From Prevotellaceae bacterium (GTDB lineage: Bacteria > Bacteroidota > Bacteroidia > Bacteroidales > UBA932), in contig JAIRXY010000093.1 of assembly GCA_031268055.1 (NCBI GenBank), positions 1-9,957 of the forward strand: DNA of 9,957 bases, in the 5' to 3' direction. Below are positions 1 through 7,531 of the stretch, piece after piece. The notes under the pieces are model-generated. The model searched no databases and had not been told where the DNA came from. It saw only the letters and a list, made by a program, of their open reading frames with translations. The translations under genes and the position numbers were made by a program. Position 1 is the stretch's first letter, and every line of letters begins with the position of its first letter.

Positions 1-1
1 C

Positions 2-2758
2 ATCCGCATGCCGCATTTCGACGTTATCTTTCCCAACAGCATTCGCGGACAGGGTGAGCATTTTAGCCGCTTGCTGAGTAAGGTTTACCTTCCGACATCG
101 GCAACATTAGGTTTCAGGCCGCGCAAGATACCGGTAATTTTGCACCCCTACAACCTGCAATCCAACGGCATGGTGGTATGGGCGCCAAGCCGCATGGAGA
201 TTTTCCCAACAGCGCCCACCGACAACTACGCTCAGCCGTGGCTTGAGCAGCTGGCGTTGCACGAGTACAGGCACGTAGTGCAAACGGATATGATGAACCG
301 CGGATTTACCCGCGCGCTCTACTACCTGATAGGCGAGCAGGCGGTAGCCTTGCCCTCGGCGCTCATCAAGCCGTGGCTGTTTGAAGGCGATGCCGTTGGC
401 AGCGAAACGGCAATGTCGTACACCGGAAGAGGCCGCATGCCTTCGTTTAGCATGGATTTGCGCGCCATCGTACTCGACAAAAAAAAGTATTCCTACGACA
501 AGCTCCTGCTTGGGTCGCTCAAAGACCACATTCCCAACCACTACAAATACGGCTACCAAATGGTGGCGTACGGACGCTACAGGTATGGCGCAGATTTGTG
601 GGAAAAAGTATTTAAGTTCACCGGAAAATACCCCTTTCTTGTTTTTCCGCAGTCCATAGCCAGCAAAAAGTACACGGGGAAATGGTCAAAGGGATTTCAC
701 CGCGAGGCAATGCTATTTTTGGACAGCCTTTGGCAGCAGGAGCGGCCGCAAAATCCCGACAAGCCCGCGCTGCTGGTGAGCAAAAGAACGTCGCGAATCG
801 ACCGCTACGTCAGCTGGAGCAACCCGGTAGCCCTGAGCGACGGCGCGCTTCTGGTAAAAAAAACGACCCTGTCGCGAACGCCAATGCTGATGAAAGTTGA
901 CAGCGCGGGAAAGGCAAAAAAAGTTGCCATGCAGGGAAACGCCAGCAGCAGGTTAGCCGGAGGCGGGAGCACGGTATACTGGACAGAATTTTCGCCGGAT
1001 ATTCGTTGGGAGCAAAGAAGCTACTCGGAGCTCTGGCGCTACGACACGCAAGCAAAGAAGGTAGCACGGCTGACGCGCAAAACCGCCTACTTTACTCCCG
1101 CCGTGAGCAGCGCCGGCGAAGTGGCAGTGAGCGAAAAATACGCATCGGGGGAGCAAGCTGTTGTTTTGTTAGATAGCAGCTTCCGGAAATCCGAAGAACT
1201 ACTCCGCCTCCAACCGAACGAAAGCATAAACGACCTTGCATGGGTAAACAGGCAGACCATAGCCGTGCTGCACACCTCCATAAAGGGTATGAGCATTGGA
1301 CTTTTGAGCGTGCAGGAGAAAAAAATGGAAACGCTGCTGCCGCACACCTATGCCGATATTTCCGGCTTGTCGGTGCAGGACGGGCAAGTTTTGTTCAGCT
1401 CCGGCTACAGCGGCGTCAACAATATTTACGCGCTGGATGTGCAAAGCAGGAGCATACGCAAGCTGACCAACGCCGCCTACGGCGCTTTTGAGCCGCTAAT
1501 GGCAAGCAACAAGAGCAAGCTTATTTTTGCCAATTACGCCTCCAATGGCTACCATATCGCCTCGCTACCTTTCGATAGCCTGCTGATGGAAAAAACGACA
1601 TTTAACGCCCCGTTTAGGCATGCGCTTGCCGAAACCCTAACTCAACAGGAGCAATTCCGCATAGACACTGCCGTGCTTGACTCCGCGCCGCTAAAAGTAG
1701 AAAAGTACGGCAAGGCGGCGCACCTGTTCAGATTTCACAGCTGGGGACCAATGGCGTATTCGCCAAGCAGCATCATCAGCGGAAGCCTCTCTGCCGTGGC
1801 GGTGGGCGCTACGCTGCTTTCGCAAAACAACTTGAGCACCGCTGTTACCTCGCTTGGCTACAGGTACGACAGAGGATTCAGCTCTGTAAATGCCTCCATT
1901 GCCTACACCGGCTGGTATCCGGTGGTGGAGCTGAGTGGCAGGTACGGAGCGCGCTACGCCACCCGTGCCAGCATTGGCAGCAGCAGCAACGCCTACGCCA
2001 CATCGCAGCAGCGCTACGGCGAGCTGAATCTAACCGTGTCTGCGCCGCTTAGCTCAACGAAAGGCAACATCGTGCGGAGATTCACTCCATACGTCCAGCT
2101 GCTGCTAAGCAACGACAAAATACGCCTTGCCGACAGCCGGTCGTACACCTCCGAGCTTATCGCTAACGTTGGGTTTTCGGCGCAGCTCTCCACGCTCATG
2201 GCGGCGCGCGACATCAACCCGCGCTGGAGGGTAGGCCTCAGCGCAAATTTGCAGAGCGTACCCGTCCTGCGGCAGGCCTACCAGAAGGTGAGCCTCAGCG
2301 TGCAGGCAAACACGCCGGGCGTTGCCCTCAACCACAGCCTCAGGCTGTATGCAGGGTATGAGCAGCAGCGCACGCCAATTATATTTGCCACCCGCATGGC
2401 AGCGCCGCGCGGGTTTGCGCTGTGGAGTATTGGCGCACCGTCAATAGCAAGCTACTCGGCAAGCTACGCTTTACCTATTTGCTACCCCGACGTCAGCGTT
2501 GGGCCGCTGGCGTACGTAAAGCGCATTCGGGTAAACATTTTTGCCGACAGGATGGACGTTTACAGAGAGAAGCAAGCATGGATAGCAGGCTTTATCAGCG
2601 CGGGTTACGAGGCGGTAGTTGATTTCAACCCGTTGCGCTTGCCGGTGCTGGTAAGCGCAGGCTGGCGACAAACAGCCACCAAAATAGCTTCCGGGTCTCG
2701 CTATTCTTCCACAACCATTCCCGTTGAGTTTTTGCTAAATTTTAGCTATTCTTATTAG
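2..2758 (+). CDS. Gluzincin-like metallopeptidase / TolB-like propeller / outer-membrane barrel protein, 5' partial
   Basis: The reading frame is open to the first base of the window. The first ATG (position 8) lies inside conserved-looking sequence and no signal peptide is visible, so the true start is upstream. Numbering from that ATG (916 residues), residues 1-260 look like a peptidase-MA/gluzincin fold. HEYRH at 85-89 fits HExxH zinc binding, and E126 in WLFEGDA fits the third ligand with the EGxA signature of that clan. Residues about 262-555 contain repeated beta-rich blades of the TolB/PD40 type. From about 573 to the end the chain alternates aromatic and small residues and finishes in FSYSY, as expected of an outer-membrane beta-barrel with a terminal aromatic. 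Inferred role: a surface or periplasm-facing protease, or a protease-derived scaffold, anchored by its own barrel. The substrate is unknown. It could be a catalytically inactive structural protein, but HExxH and the downstream E are both intact. A weak hairpin follows the stop. Confidence 0.8.
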   Translation: MRMPHFDVIFPNSIRGQGEHFSRLLSKVYLPTSATLGFRPRKIPVILHPYNLQSNGMVVWAPSRMEIFPTAPTDNYAQPWLEQLALHEYRHVVQTDMMNRGFTRALYYLIGEQAVALPSALIKPWLFEGDAVGSETAMSYTGRGRMPSFSMDLRAIVLDKKKYSYDKLLLGSLKDHIPNHYKYGYQMVAYGRYRYGADLWEKVFKFTGKYPFLVFPQSIASKKYTGKWSKGFHREAMLFLDSLWQQERPQNPDKPALLVSKRTSRIDRYVSWSNPVALSDGALLVKKTTLSRTPMLMKVDSAGKAKKVAMQGNASSRLAGGGSTVYWTEFSPDIRWEQRSYSELWRYDTQAKKVARLTRKTAYFTPAVSSAGEVAVSEKYASGEQAVVLLDSSFRKSEELLRLQPNESINDLAWVNRQTIAVLHTSIKGMSIGLLSVQEKKMETLLPHTYADISGLSVQDGQVLFSSGYSGVNNIYALDVQSRSIRKLTNAAYGAFEPLMASNKSKLIFANYASNGYHIASLPFDSLLMEKTTFNAPFRHALAETLTQQEQFRIDTAVLDSAPLKVEKYGKAAHLFRFHSWGPMAYSPSSIISGSLSAVAVGATLLSQNNLSTAVTSLGYRYDRGFSSVNASIAYTGWYPVVELSGRYGARYATRASIGSSSNAYATSQQRYGELNLTVSAPLSSTKGNIVRRFTPYVQLLLSNDKIRLADSRSYTSELIANVGFSAQLSTLMAARDINPRWRVGLSANLQSVPVLRQAYQKVSLSVQANTPGVALNHSLRLYAGYEQQRTPIIFATRMAAPRGFALWSIGAPSIASYSASYALPICYPDVSVGPLAYVKRIRVNIFADRMDVYREKQAWIAGFISAGYEAVVDFNPLRLPVLVSAGWRQTATKIASGSRYSSTTIPVEFLLNFSYSY

Positions 2759-2808
2759 CTCAGAGTGTGTGAAGCAAACTCAAAATATCCATTAGCGCAT
2801 TAGTTCAT

Positions 2809-2828
2809 AAAAATCAGCCGATTTTTTT
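2809..2828 (+). terminator. Possible weak intrinsic terminator after the barrel protein
   Basis: About 50 bases after the stop at 2758, AAAAATC (2809-2815) can pair with GATTTTT (2820-2826) across the loop AGCC, and the T-run continues to 2828. The stem is AT-rich with only two G-C pairs, so it is marginal. Because the A-run and T-run are symmetrical it could act in both directions. Placement after a long gene is the main support. Confidence 0.35.
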
Positions 2829-2884
2829 ATACTTCGTGCAGGGTAATTTTGTGAGGTATAATTCTATTCCACAGGCGCATGGGA

Positions 2885-2962
2885 ATCGAGTAAGAGGAAC
2901 GGGATTCCTTCCCGTTCCGACCTCTCACACCACCGTGCATACCGTTCGGTACACGGCGGTTC
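2885..2962 (-). mobile_element. Orphan group II intron 3' end (domains V and VI)
   Basis: On the - strand, reading 2962 down to 2885, the sequence folds as the catalytic end of a group II intron. Domain V is a stem ACCGCCGTG / CACGGTGGT capped by TACC-GAAC-GGTA, with a two-base TG bulge on the 3' side, about 34 nt in total. After GAGAGGTC follows domain VI: a perfect 9-bp stem GGAACGGGA / TCCCGTTCC with loop AGGAA, then TCTTACTCGAT. This tail carries a candidate branch-point A seven bases from the end and a terminal AT. Upstream on that strand (2963-3070) there is no sign of domains I-IV or of a reverse transcriptase, so this is a remnant or a stand-alone domain V-VI copy. The short - strand frame across it (NRRVPNGMHGGVRGR...) is a translation of this RNA structure, not a gene. 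The 3' boundary at 2885 is inferred from the group II consensus ending. Confidence 0.75.
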
Positions 2963-3022
2963 TTTTTTAGAGGATTTATTCGTAATTCCAAATTCCAAAA
3001 AATCCTCCACTTTTCTATCAAA

Positions 3023-3053
3023 TTTGCAGTATCTTTTTTTATAGCTATCTTTG
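3023..3053 (+). promoter_or_regulatory. Bacteroidota-type promoter for the OmpA-family gene
   Basis: TTTG at 3023-3026 and TATCTTTG at 3046-3053 match the Bacteroidota sigma-factor consensus (-33 TTTG, -7 TAnnTTTG), with a 19-base spacer, the expected distance. The predicted transcript would start within a few bases of 3060, giving a very short leader to the ATG at 3072. The -7 element overlaps the in-frame TTG at 3051, which argues against that TTG being the start codon. Confidence 0.6.
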
Positions 3054-3071
3054 CAGCAATATGCTTTTACC

Positions 3072-5078
3072 ATGCGCTTTTTAAACCATCAAAATGCAGG
3101 CAGCAAACCGTACTTGAGCCTTGTGCTCGTTGTGGTTGCGTTGGCGTGCTGCTCTTCGTGCACCGTGAAGTGGCAGCTCAAGCGCGCAAACAAGAATTAC
3201 GAGCAGCAGGCCTACTCACAAGCCTCGGAGCGCTACCGCAAGCTGCTGACCAAGACCGGACTCAAGCGAGAGCAGCAGCCGGAGGTGCTGTTTCGCTTGG
3301 CGGAGAGCCTCCGTCTGGCAGGCGCTATGCGTCAGGCCGAGGGCTACTACGAGCGCGCCATTGTGCGCGGCAACCCCAACCCCGATGCGCTGCTCGGCTT
3401 GGCAAAGTCGCAGCAGGCCAACGAAAAGTACGCTGCCGCTACGACAACCTACGAGAAGTACCTCCTGCTGGCGCCGCAGGACACCGTAGCGCGGCAGATG
3501 CTGGAATCCTGCATCGCGCTACGCGACACCGCCGTTGGCAGCACCCGGTACTTGGTAGATAACGTCAGCGATTTCAACAGCAACAAAGACGATTTTGCCC
3601 CTGCCTTTGCCGAGGACGACTACTCGGTGGTATACTTCACCTCGTCGCGCGAGGATGCGCTGGGCAAAAAAAAGAATATCATAACGGGCGACAAGTCTAC
3701 CGATATTTTCTTCTCGAAGCAATCGCGCAACGGCCGCTGGTCAAAGCCCCTCCAGATTGACGGCGAGGTCAACACCAAGTCCGACGACGGCGTGTGCTCG
3801 CTTACCCCCAACCTGCGCGCCATGTACTTTACGCAGTGCCTCACGCGCGGCGCAAAAATCGGGTGCAGCATCTGCACCTCAACGCGCAGCGACGAAAATG
3901 TGTGGGTAGAGGTGGATAAGGTAAGCTTGTCCGACAGCACGTTCAACGTGGCGCACCCCTCGTTTTCGGAGGACGGCACGGAGCTGTATTTTGCCTCGGA
4001 CATGGAAGGCGGATACGGCGGATTTGACATTTGGGTGGTGAGTCGTCAGGGCGAAGGCGACGAGTGGAGCGAGCCCACCAACATGGGGCCAAGCATCAAC
4101 ACGGCGGGCGACGAGATGTACCCCTACTTTAGGAGCGCAGGCATGCTCTACTTCTCCTCCAGCGGGCACAAGGGCTTTGGCGGGATGGATATTTTTAAGG
4201 CCTCCCGAAAGGAGCAGGGCGGGTGGCAGGTAGAAAACATGGGCCTGCCCATCAACTCGTCCGCCGACGACATTTCTATCATCTTTGAGCGAGAGCGGGA
4301 GGCCGGCTACTTTGCCTCGCGCCGCAGGGGTGGCAAGGGTGGCGACGATATTTACCGCTTTGTTTTGCCCGAGGCAAAGTACATGTTCATCGGCAGCGTG
4401 CGCAGCTACGAGGACGTCGCGCCTATTGCCGACGCCAGCGTAAAGATTATCTCGAGCGACGGCGAAACAAAAATGCAAAAAACGGAAAAGGACGGGCTAT
4501 TCTCGCTACAGCTCCGGCCGGAGACTGACTACCTCGTGGTGGTGACCAAAACCGGATTCTTCAACCAAAAGGCGAAGTTCTCCACCAAGGGGTTAGAAGC
4601 GATAACCACGCTGCGCGAAGACTTTCGCATGCGCTCTATGGCCAAGGCTATAGAGCTCGAAAATATCCTGTATGACTTGGGCAAGTGGGAGCTTCGGAAG
4701 GAGTCGGAGGAATCGCTCAACCAGCTGGTTGAGGTGCTCAACGACAATCCGGGTATCAGCATCGAAATATCGTCGCACAGCGATAGCCGCGGCGACTCAA
4801 CGTTTAATCTCGAGCTGTCGCAAAAGCGCGCGCAATCGGTGGTGGACTACCTTGTAGACAAAGGCATTGAGGCAAGCCGCCTGCAAGCAAAGGGATACGG
4901 AGAGGCAATGCCGCGCGTGGTGAGCAAGGCGCTGGCGGCGCAGCATAAGTTCATGGTAGAGGGCAGCACGCTGAATGACGACTTTATCCGACAGTACGTG
5001 CACAGCAGAGAAGAAGAAGACATTGTTGACCAGCTAAACCGACGCACGGAGTTCAAGGTAATTTCGGCAACGCAGTAG
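3072..5078 (+). CDS. OmpA-family lipoprotein with TPR, PD40 propeller and regulatory-like domains (PorE-like)
   Basis: I chose ATG 3072 (668 residues) over the in-frame TTG at 3051 because the TTG lies inside the predicted -7 promoter element. The N-terminus is a lipoprotein-type signal: a hydrophobic stretch, then a cysteine cluster (C26, C27, C30). Domains in order: TPR-like helices about 34-155; beta-propeller about 165-435 with PD40 blades (for example PSFSEDGTELYFASD and DEMYPYFRSAGMLYFSS); a carboxypeptidase-regulatory-like beta-sandwich about 440-500; and an OmpA C-terminal domain from about 530. The OmpA domain has the peptidoglycan-binding pair D571 and R586 (HSDSRG and LSQKRAQSV) and ends in NRRTEFKV. 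A stretch of about 45 residues separates GYGE from NRRTE, longer than in E. coli OmpA. Domain order and length match PorE, the peptidoglycan-binding lipoprotein of the type IX secretion system in Porphyromonas gingivalis. Other Bacteroidota TPR-PD40-OmpA paralogues share the layout, so PorE identity is an inference. Location: inner leaflet of the outer membrane, bound to peptidoglycan. Confidence 0.88.
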   Translation: MRFLNHQNAGSKPYLSLVLVVVALACCSSCTVKWQLKRANKNYEQQAYSQASERYRKLLTKTGLKREQQPEVLFRLAESLRLAGAMRQAEGYYERAIVRGNPNPDALLGLAKSQQANEKYAAATTTYEKYLLLAPQDTVARQMLESCIALRDTAVGSTRYLVDNVSDFNSNKDDFAPAFAEDDYSVVYFTSSREDALGKKKNIITGDKSTDIFFSKQSRNGRWSKPLQIDGEVNTKSDDGVCSLTPNLRAMYFTQCLTRGAKIGCSICTSTRSDENVWVEVDKVSLSDSTFNVAHPSFSEDGTELYFASDMEGGYGGFDIWVVSRQGEGDEWSEPTNMGPSINTAGDEMYPYFRSAGMLYFSSSGHKGFGGMDIFKASRKEQGGWQVENMGLPINSSADDISIIFEREREAGYFASRRRGGKGGDDIYRFVLPEAKYMFIGSVRSYEDVAPIADASVKIISSDGETKMQKTEKDGLFSLQLRPETDYLVVVTKTGFFNQKAKFSTKGLEAITTLREDFRMRSMAKAIELENILYDLGKWELRKESEESLNQLVEVLNDNPGISIEISSHSDSRGDSTFNLELSQKRAQSVVDYLVDKGIEASRLQAKGYGEAMPRVVSKALAAQHKFMVEGSTLNDDFIRQYVHSREEEDIVDQLNRRTEFKVISATQ

Positions 5079-5080
5079 CA

Positions 5081-5098
5081 GGGGCGTTGGCGCGCCCC
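5081..5098 (+). terminator. GC-rich hairpin just after the OmpA-family stop
   Basis: GGGGCG (5081-5086) can pair with CGCCCC (5093-5098) around the loop TTGGCG, starting two bases after the stop codon. No U-tract follows directly, so it is not a classical intrinsic terminator. It may act as a 3' end stabiliser or a pause site. The T-rich stretch at 5154-5161 is too far downstream to belong to it. Confidence 0.3.
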
Positions 5099-5189
5099 CT
5101 CTTGGTCTGCGCAAATGTTTTCGCTATGGAGATTTTGAGTAGGCTTATATATATTTTTTTTAAATTTTACGTAACAGGCAGGTAAAAAA

Positions 5190-6368
5190 ATGGCGCATGA
5201 AAAGATAACAGACCGCTACGCAATGCGCGGGGTTTCGGCCTCGAAGGAAGATGTGCATAGCGCCATAAAAAATTTGGACAGGGGGCTTTTTCCCAAAGCC
5301 TTTTGCAAGATAATCCCCGACTACCTGAGCGGCAGCGCCGACCACTGCTTGGTGATGCACGCCGACGGCGCGGGGACAAAATCGTCGCTGGCCTACGCCT
5401 ACTGGCGCGAAACGGGCGACCTGAGCGTGTGGCGCGGCGTGGCGCAGGACGCTGTGGTGATGAACCTCGACGACCTGCTATGCGTAGGCGTTACCGGAGG
5501 AATACTGCTCTCGTCCACCATTGGCCGCAACAAGCGGCTCATACCGGGCGAAGTGGTGCAGGCAATCATTGAGGGCACCGAAAGCTTGTGCGAAGAGCTG
5601 CGCGCGCTGGGGGTGAGCATATACCTTACCGGCGGCGAAACTGCCGATGTGGGCGACTTGGTGCGCACCGTCATTGTGGACAGCGCCGTAACCGCCCGCC
5701 TGAAAAAATCGGACGTTATCGACAATAAAAATATTGCAGCCGGAGATGTAATTGTTGGGCTGGCTTCCTTTGGGCAGGCAACCTACGAGCGCGAGTACAA
5801 CGGTGGCATGGGCAGCAACGGCCTGACCTCGGCGCGCCATGACGTCTTTGCCAAGTATGTTGCCGAAAAATACCCCGAAACTTACGACGACGGAATTGAC
5901 CCTCGTCTGGTGTACAGCGGGGCATACAGGCTGACGGACAAAACCTCAACGCCGCTGGATGCCGGTAAGCTGACGCTGTCGCCCACGCGCACATACGCCC
6001 CAATAGCGCGGCAAATTCTGGACGAAATGCGCCCTCACATCCACGGCATGGTGCACTGCTCGGGCGGCGCGCAAACCAAGGCGCTGCACTTTGTCGACGG
6101 CCTGCACATCGTTAAGGATAACCTGTTCCCCACGCCGCCGCTGTTTGCGCTTATCCAGTCGCAGAGCCAAACCTCGTGGCGCGAAATGTACAAGGTGTTC
6201 AACATGGGGCACCGCATGGAGCTGTACGTGCAGCCGCAGCACGCCGACAGCATTGTTGCCATTTCAAAAAGCTTTGGCGTGGACGCGCAGGTTGTAGGGC
6301 GCGTGGAAAAATCGGCGGCAAAAAAGCTGACCATTTGCAGCGACAAGGGAACGTTTGAGTATTGCTGA
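5190..6368 (+). CDS. purM: Phosphoribosylformylglycinamidine cyclo-ligase (AIR synthase), Bacteroidota long form
   Basis: This enzyme closes the imidazole ring of FGAM with ATP to give aminoimidazole ribonucleotide in cytosolic de novo purine synthesis. The 392-residue product carries the AIR-synthase landmarks: DGAGTKS 59-65, the ATP/metal-binding segment QDAVVMNLDDLLC 86-98, GGETADVGD 148-156, SNGLTSAR 209-216 at the start of the C-terminal half, and FNMGHRM 337-343. It is longer than the roughly 345 residues of the E. coli enzyme. Where E. coli PurM has a TGGG loop it has SGGAQTK 291-297, a divergence I associate with the Bacteroidota branch. The ATG at 5190 follows AGGCAGG about 7 bases upstream, a fair ribosome site for this phylum. 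The 111-base upstream gap is very AT-rich (5145-5168) and may hold a promoter, but no well-spaced consensus was found. prfA follows after 46 bases in the same direction, so co-transcription is likely. Confidence 0.92.
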   Translation: MAHEKITDRYAMRGVSASKEDVHSAIKNLDRGLFPKAFCKIIPDYLSGSADHCLVMHADGAGTKSSLAYAYWRETGDLSVWRGVAQDAVVMNLDDLLCVGVTGGILLSSTIGRNKRLIPGEVVQAIIEGTESLCEELRALGVSIYLTGGETADVGDLVRTVIVDSAVTARLKKSDVIDNKNIAAGDVIVGLASFGQATYEREYNGGMGSNGLTSARHDVFAKYVAEKYPETYDDGIDPRLVYSGAYRLTDKTSTPLDAGKLTLSPTRTYAPIARQILDEMRPHIHGMVHCSGGAQTKALHFVDGLHIVKDNLFPTPPLFALIQSQSQTSWREMYKVFNMGHRMELYVQPQHADSIVAISKSFGVDAQVVGRVEKSAAKKLTICSDKGTFEYC

Positions 6369-6414
6369 AAGTTGAAATCTGAAATCCAAAAGAATATAGA
6401 AAATTTAGGTAGAC

Positions 6415-7500
6415 ATGTCTGAGAATAAAATCCTGAGCAGGCTGGACGGGCTTAAGCACAAGTTTGAGGAGATAGGCCAGCAGCTGTCGGACCCCGATGT
6501 TATCGCCGACATGAAGAGGTATGTTGCGCTCAACAAGGAGTACCGCGAGCTGGAGCCTATCGTAAAGGCCTGCGACGAGTACCGTAACTTGCTGAGCAAC
6601 GTGGAGGAGGCGCGCAATATACTACTCAACGAAAAAGACAGCGACATGCGCGAAATGGCGCGCGAAGAGCTTCTCCTGCTGGAAGAGCGTCAGCCAAAGA
6701 TAGAGGAGCAAATTAAGCTCATGCTTACGCCGGCCGACCCGCAAGATGGCAAGAACGCTATCGTCGAAATCCGCGCAGGGACAGGCGGCGACGAGGCCTC
6801 AATTTTTGCAGGCGACTTGTTTCGCATGTACAGCAAGTTCATCGAAAAAAAGGGATGGCGCATGGAGGTGACCTCATTCTCCGAAGGCACTGTGGGAGGA
6901 TACAAGGAGGTAGTGATAAAGGTTGTGGGCGAAAGCGTGTACGGCGTGCTGAAGTACGAGAGCGGCGTGCACCGCGTGCAGCGCGTGCCGCAAACCGAAA
7001 CGCAGGGGCGCGTGCACACCTCTGCCGCCTCGGTAGCGGTGCTCCCCGAAGCCGACGAGTTTGACGTGGAGGTAAAGGAAAGCGACGTGCGCGTTGACAC
7101 ATTTTGCTCGTCGGGCAACGGCGGGCAGTCGGTCAACACCACCTACTCTGCCGTGCGCCTCGTGCACATCCCCACGGGCATTGTGGTGCAGTGTCAGGAC
7201 GAAAAATCGCAGCTGAAAAACAAGGCAAAAGCGATGGAGGAGCTGCGCACGCGCATTTACAACATCGAATACCAAAAGTACATAGATGACATTGCGAGCA
7301 AGCGCAAAACGATGGTTTCGGGTGGCGACAGGTCGGCCAAAATCCGCACCTACAACTACCCGCAAAGCCGCATGACCGACCACCGCATCAGCTACACGGT
7401 ATACAACCTGCCCGCCTTTGTGGACGGCGATATTCAGGATGTGATAGACCATCTGCAAATGGCCGAAAATGCAGAGCGCCTAAAGGAAAGCGAGCTTTAA
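6415..7500 (+). CDS. prfA: Peptide chain release factor 1
   Basis: RF1 recognises UAA and UAG in the ribosomal A site and triggers hydrolysis of the finished peptide. The protein is 361 residues, normal for the family. Residues 1-105 are the helical N-terminal domain. [19 protein letters not shown] (121-139) is the well-conserved start of the core. The stop-codon reading tripeptide is PQT at 192-194 in [19 protein letters not shown], the PxT type of RF1, where RF2 has SPF. The catalytic GGQ loop is [10 protein letters not shown] with G236-G237-Q238. Q238 is the residue normally methylated by PrmC. The ATG at 6415 has a modest AGG upstream. It sits 46 bases after purM, an association I recall from other Bacteroidota genomes, where pyrF often follows prfA. 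Here a membrane-protein gene follows instead. Confidence 0.97.
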   Translation: MSENKILSRLDGLKHKFEEIGQQLSDPDVIADMKRYVALNKEYRELEPIVKACDEYRNLLSNVEEARNILLNEKDSDMREMAREELLLLEERQPKIEEQIKLMLTPADPQDGKNAIVEIRAGTGGDEASIFAGDLFRMYSKFIEKKGWRMEVTSFSEGTVGGYKEVVIKVVGESVYGVLKYESGVHRVQRVPQTETQGRVHTSAASVAVLPEADEFDVEVKESDVRVDTFCSSGNGGQSVNTTYSAVRLVHIPTGIVVQCQDEKSQLKNKAKAMEELRTRIYNIEYQKYIDDIASKRKTMVSGGDRSAKIRTYNYPQSRMTDHRISYTVYNLPAFVDGDIQDVIDHLQMAENAERLKESEL

Positions 7501-7531
7501 ATGAGTTGAGTTATCTGTGAAATTTTAGCAA

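Noticed and set aside
2986..3000. 15-base match TTCCAAATTCCAAAA shared with 9583-9597
   Set aside because: It is short, AT-rich and internally repetitive, and the second copy is ordinary coding sequence. It is probably coincidence.
2827..3021. Minus-strand 64-residue frame, and an overlapping 69-residue frame, across the intergenic region
   Set aside because: They are translations of the group II intron domain V-VI sequence (NRRVPNGMHGGVRGR type). The RNA structure explains the sequence better than a protein does.
3879..4478. 199-residue antisense frame within the OmpA-family gene
   Set aside because: It is a shadow of a GC-rich codon pattern on the opposite strand, with no recognisable domain and a well-supported gene on the + strand.
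5134..5168. Possible purM promoter: TTTG at 5134-5137 with TAAATTTT at 5161-5168
   Set aside because: The 23-base spacer is longer than the usual 19-21, and the -7 element lacks the final G. It is not strong enough to list.
6874..7458. 194-residue antisense frame within prfA
   Set aside because: It is opposite the highly conserved RF1 core, with low-complexity His/Val/Arg-rich composition typical of antisense shadows.
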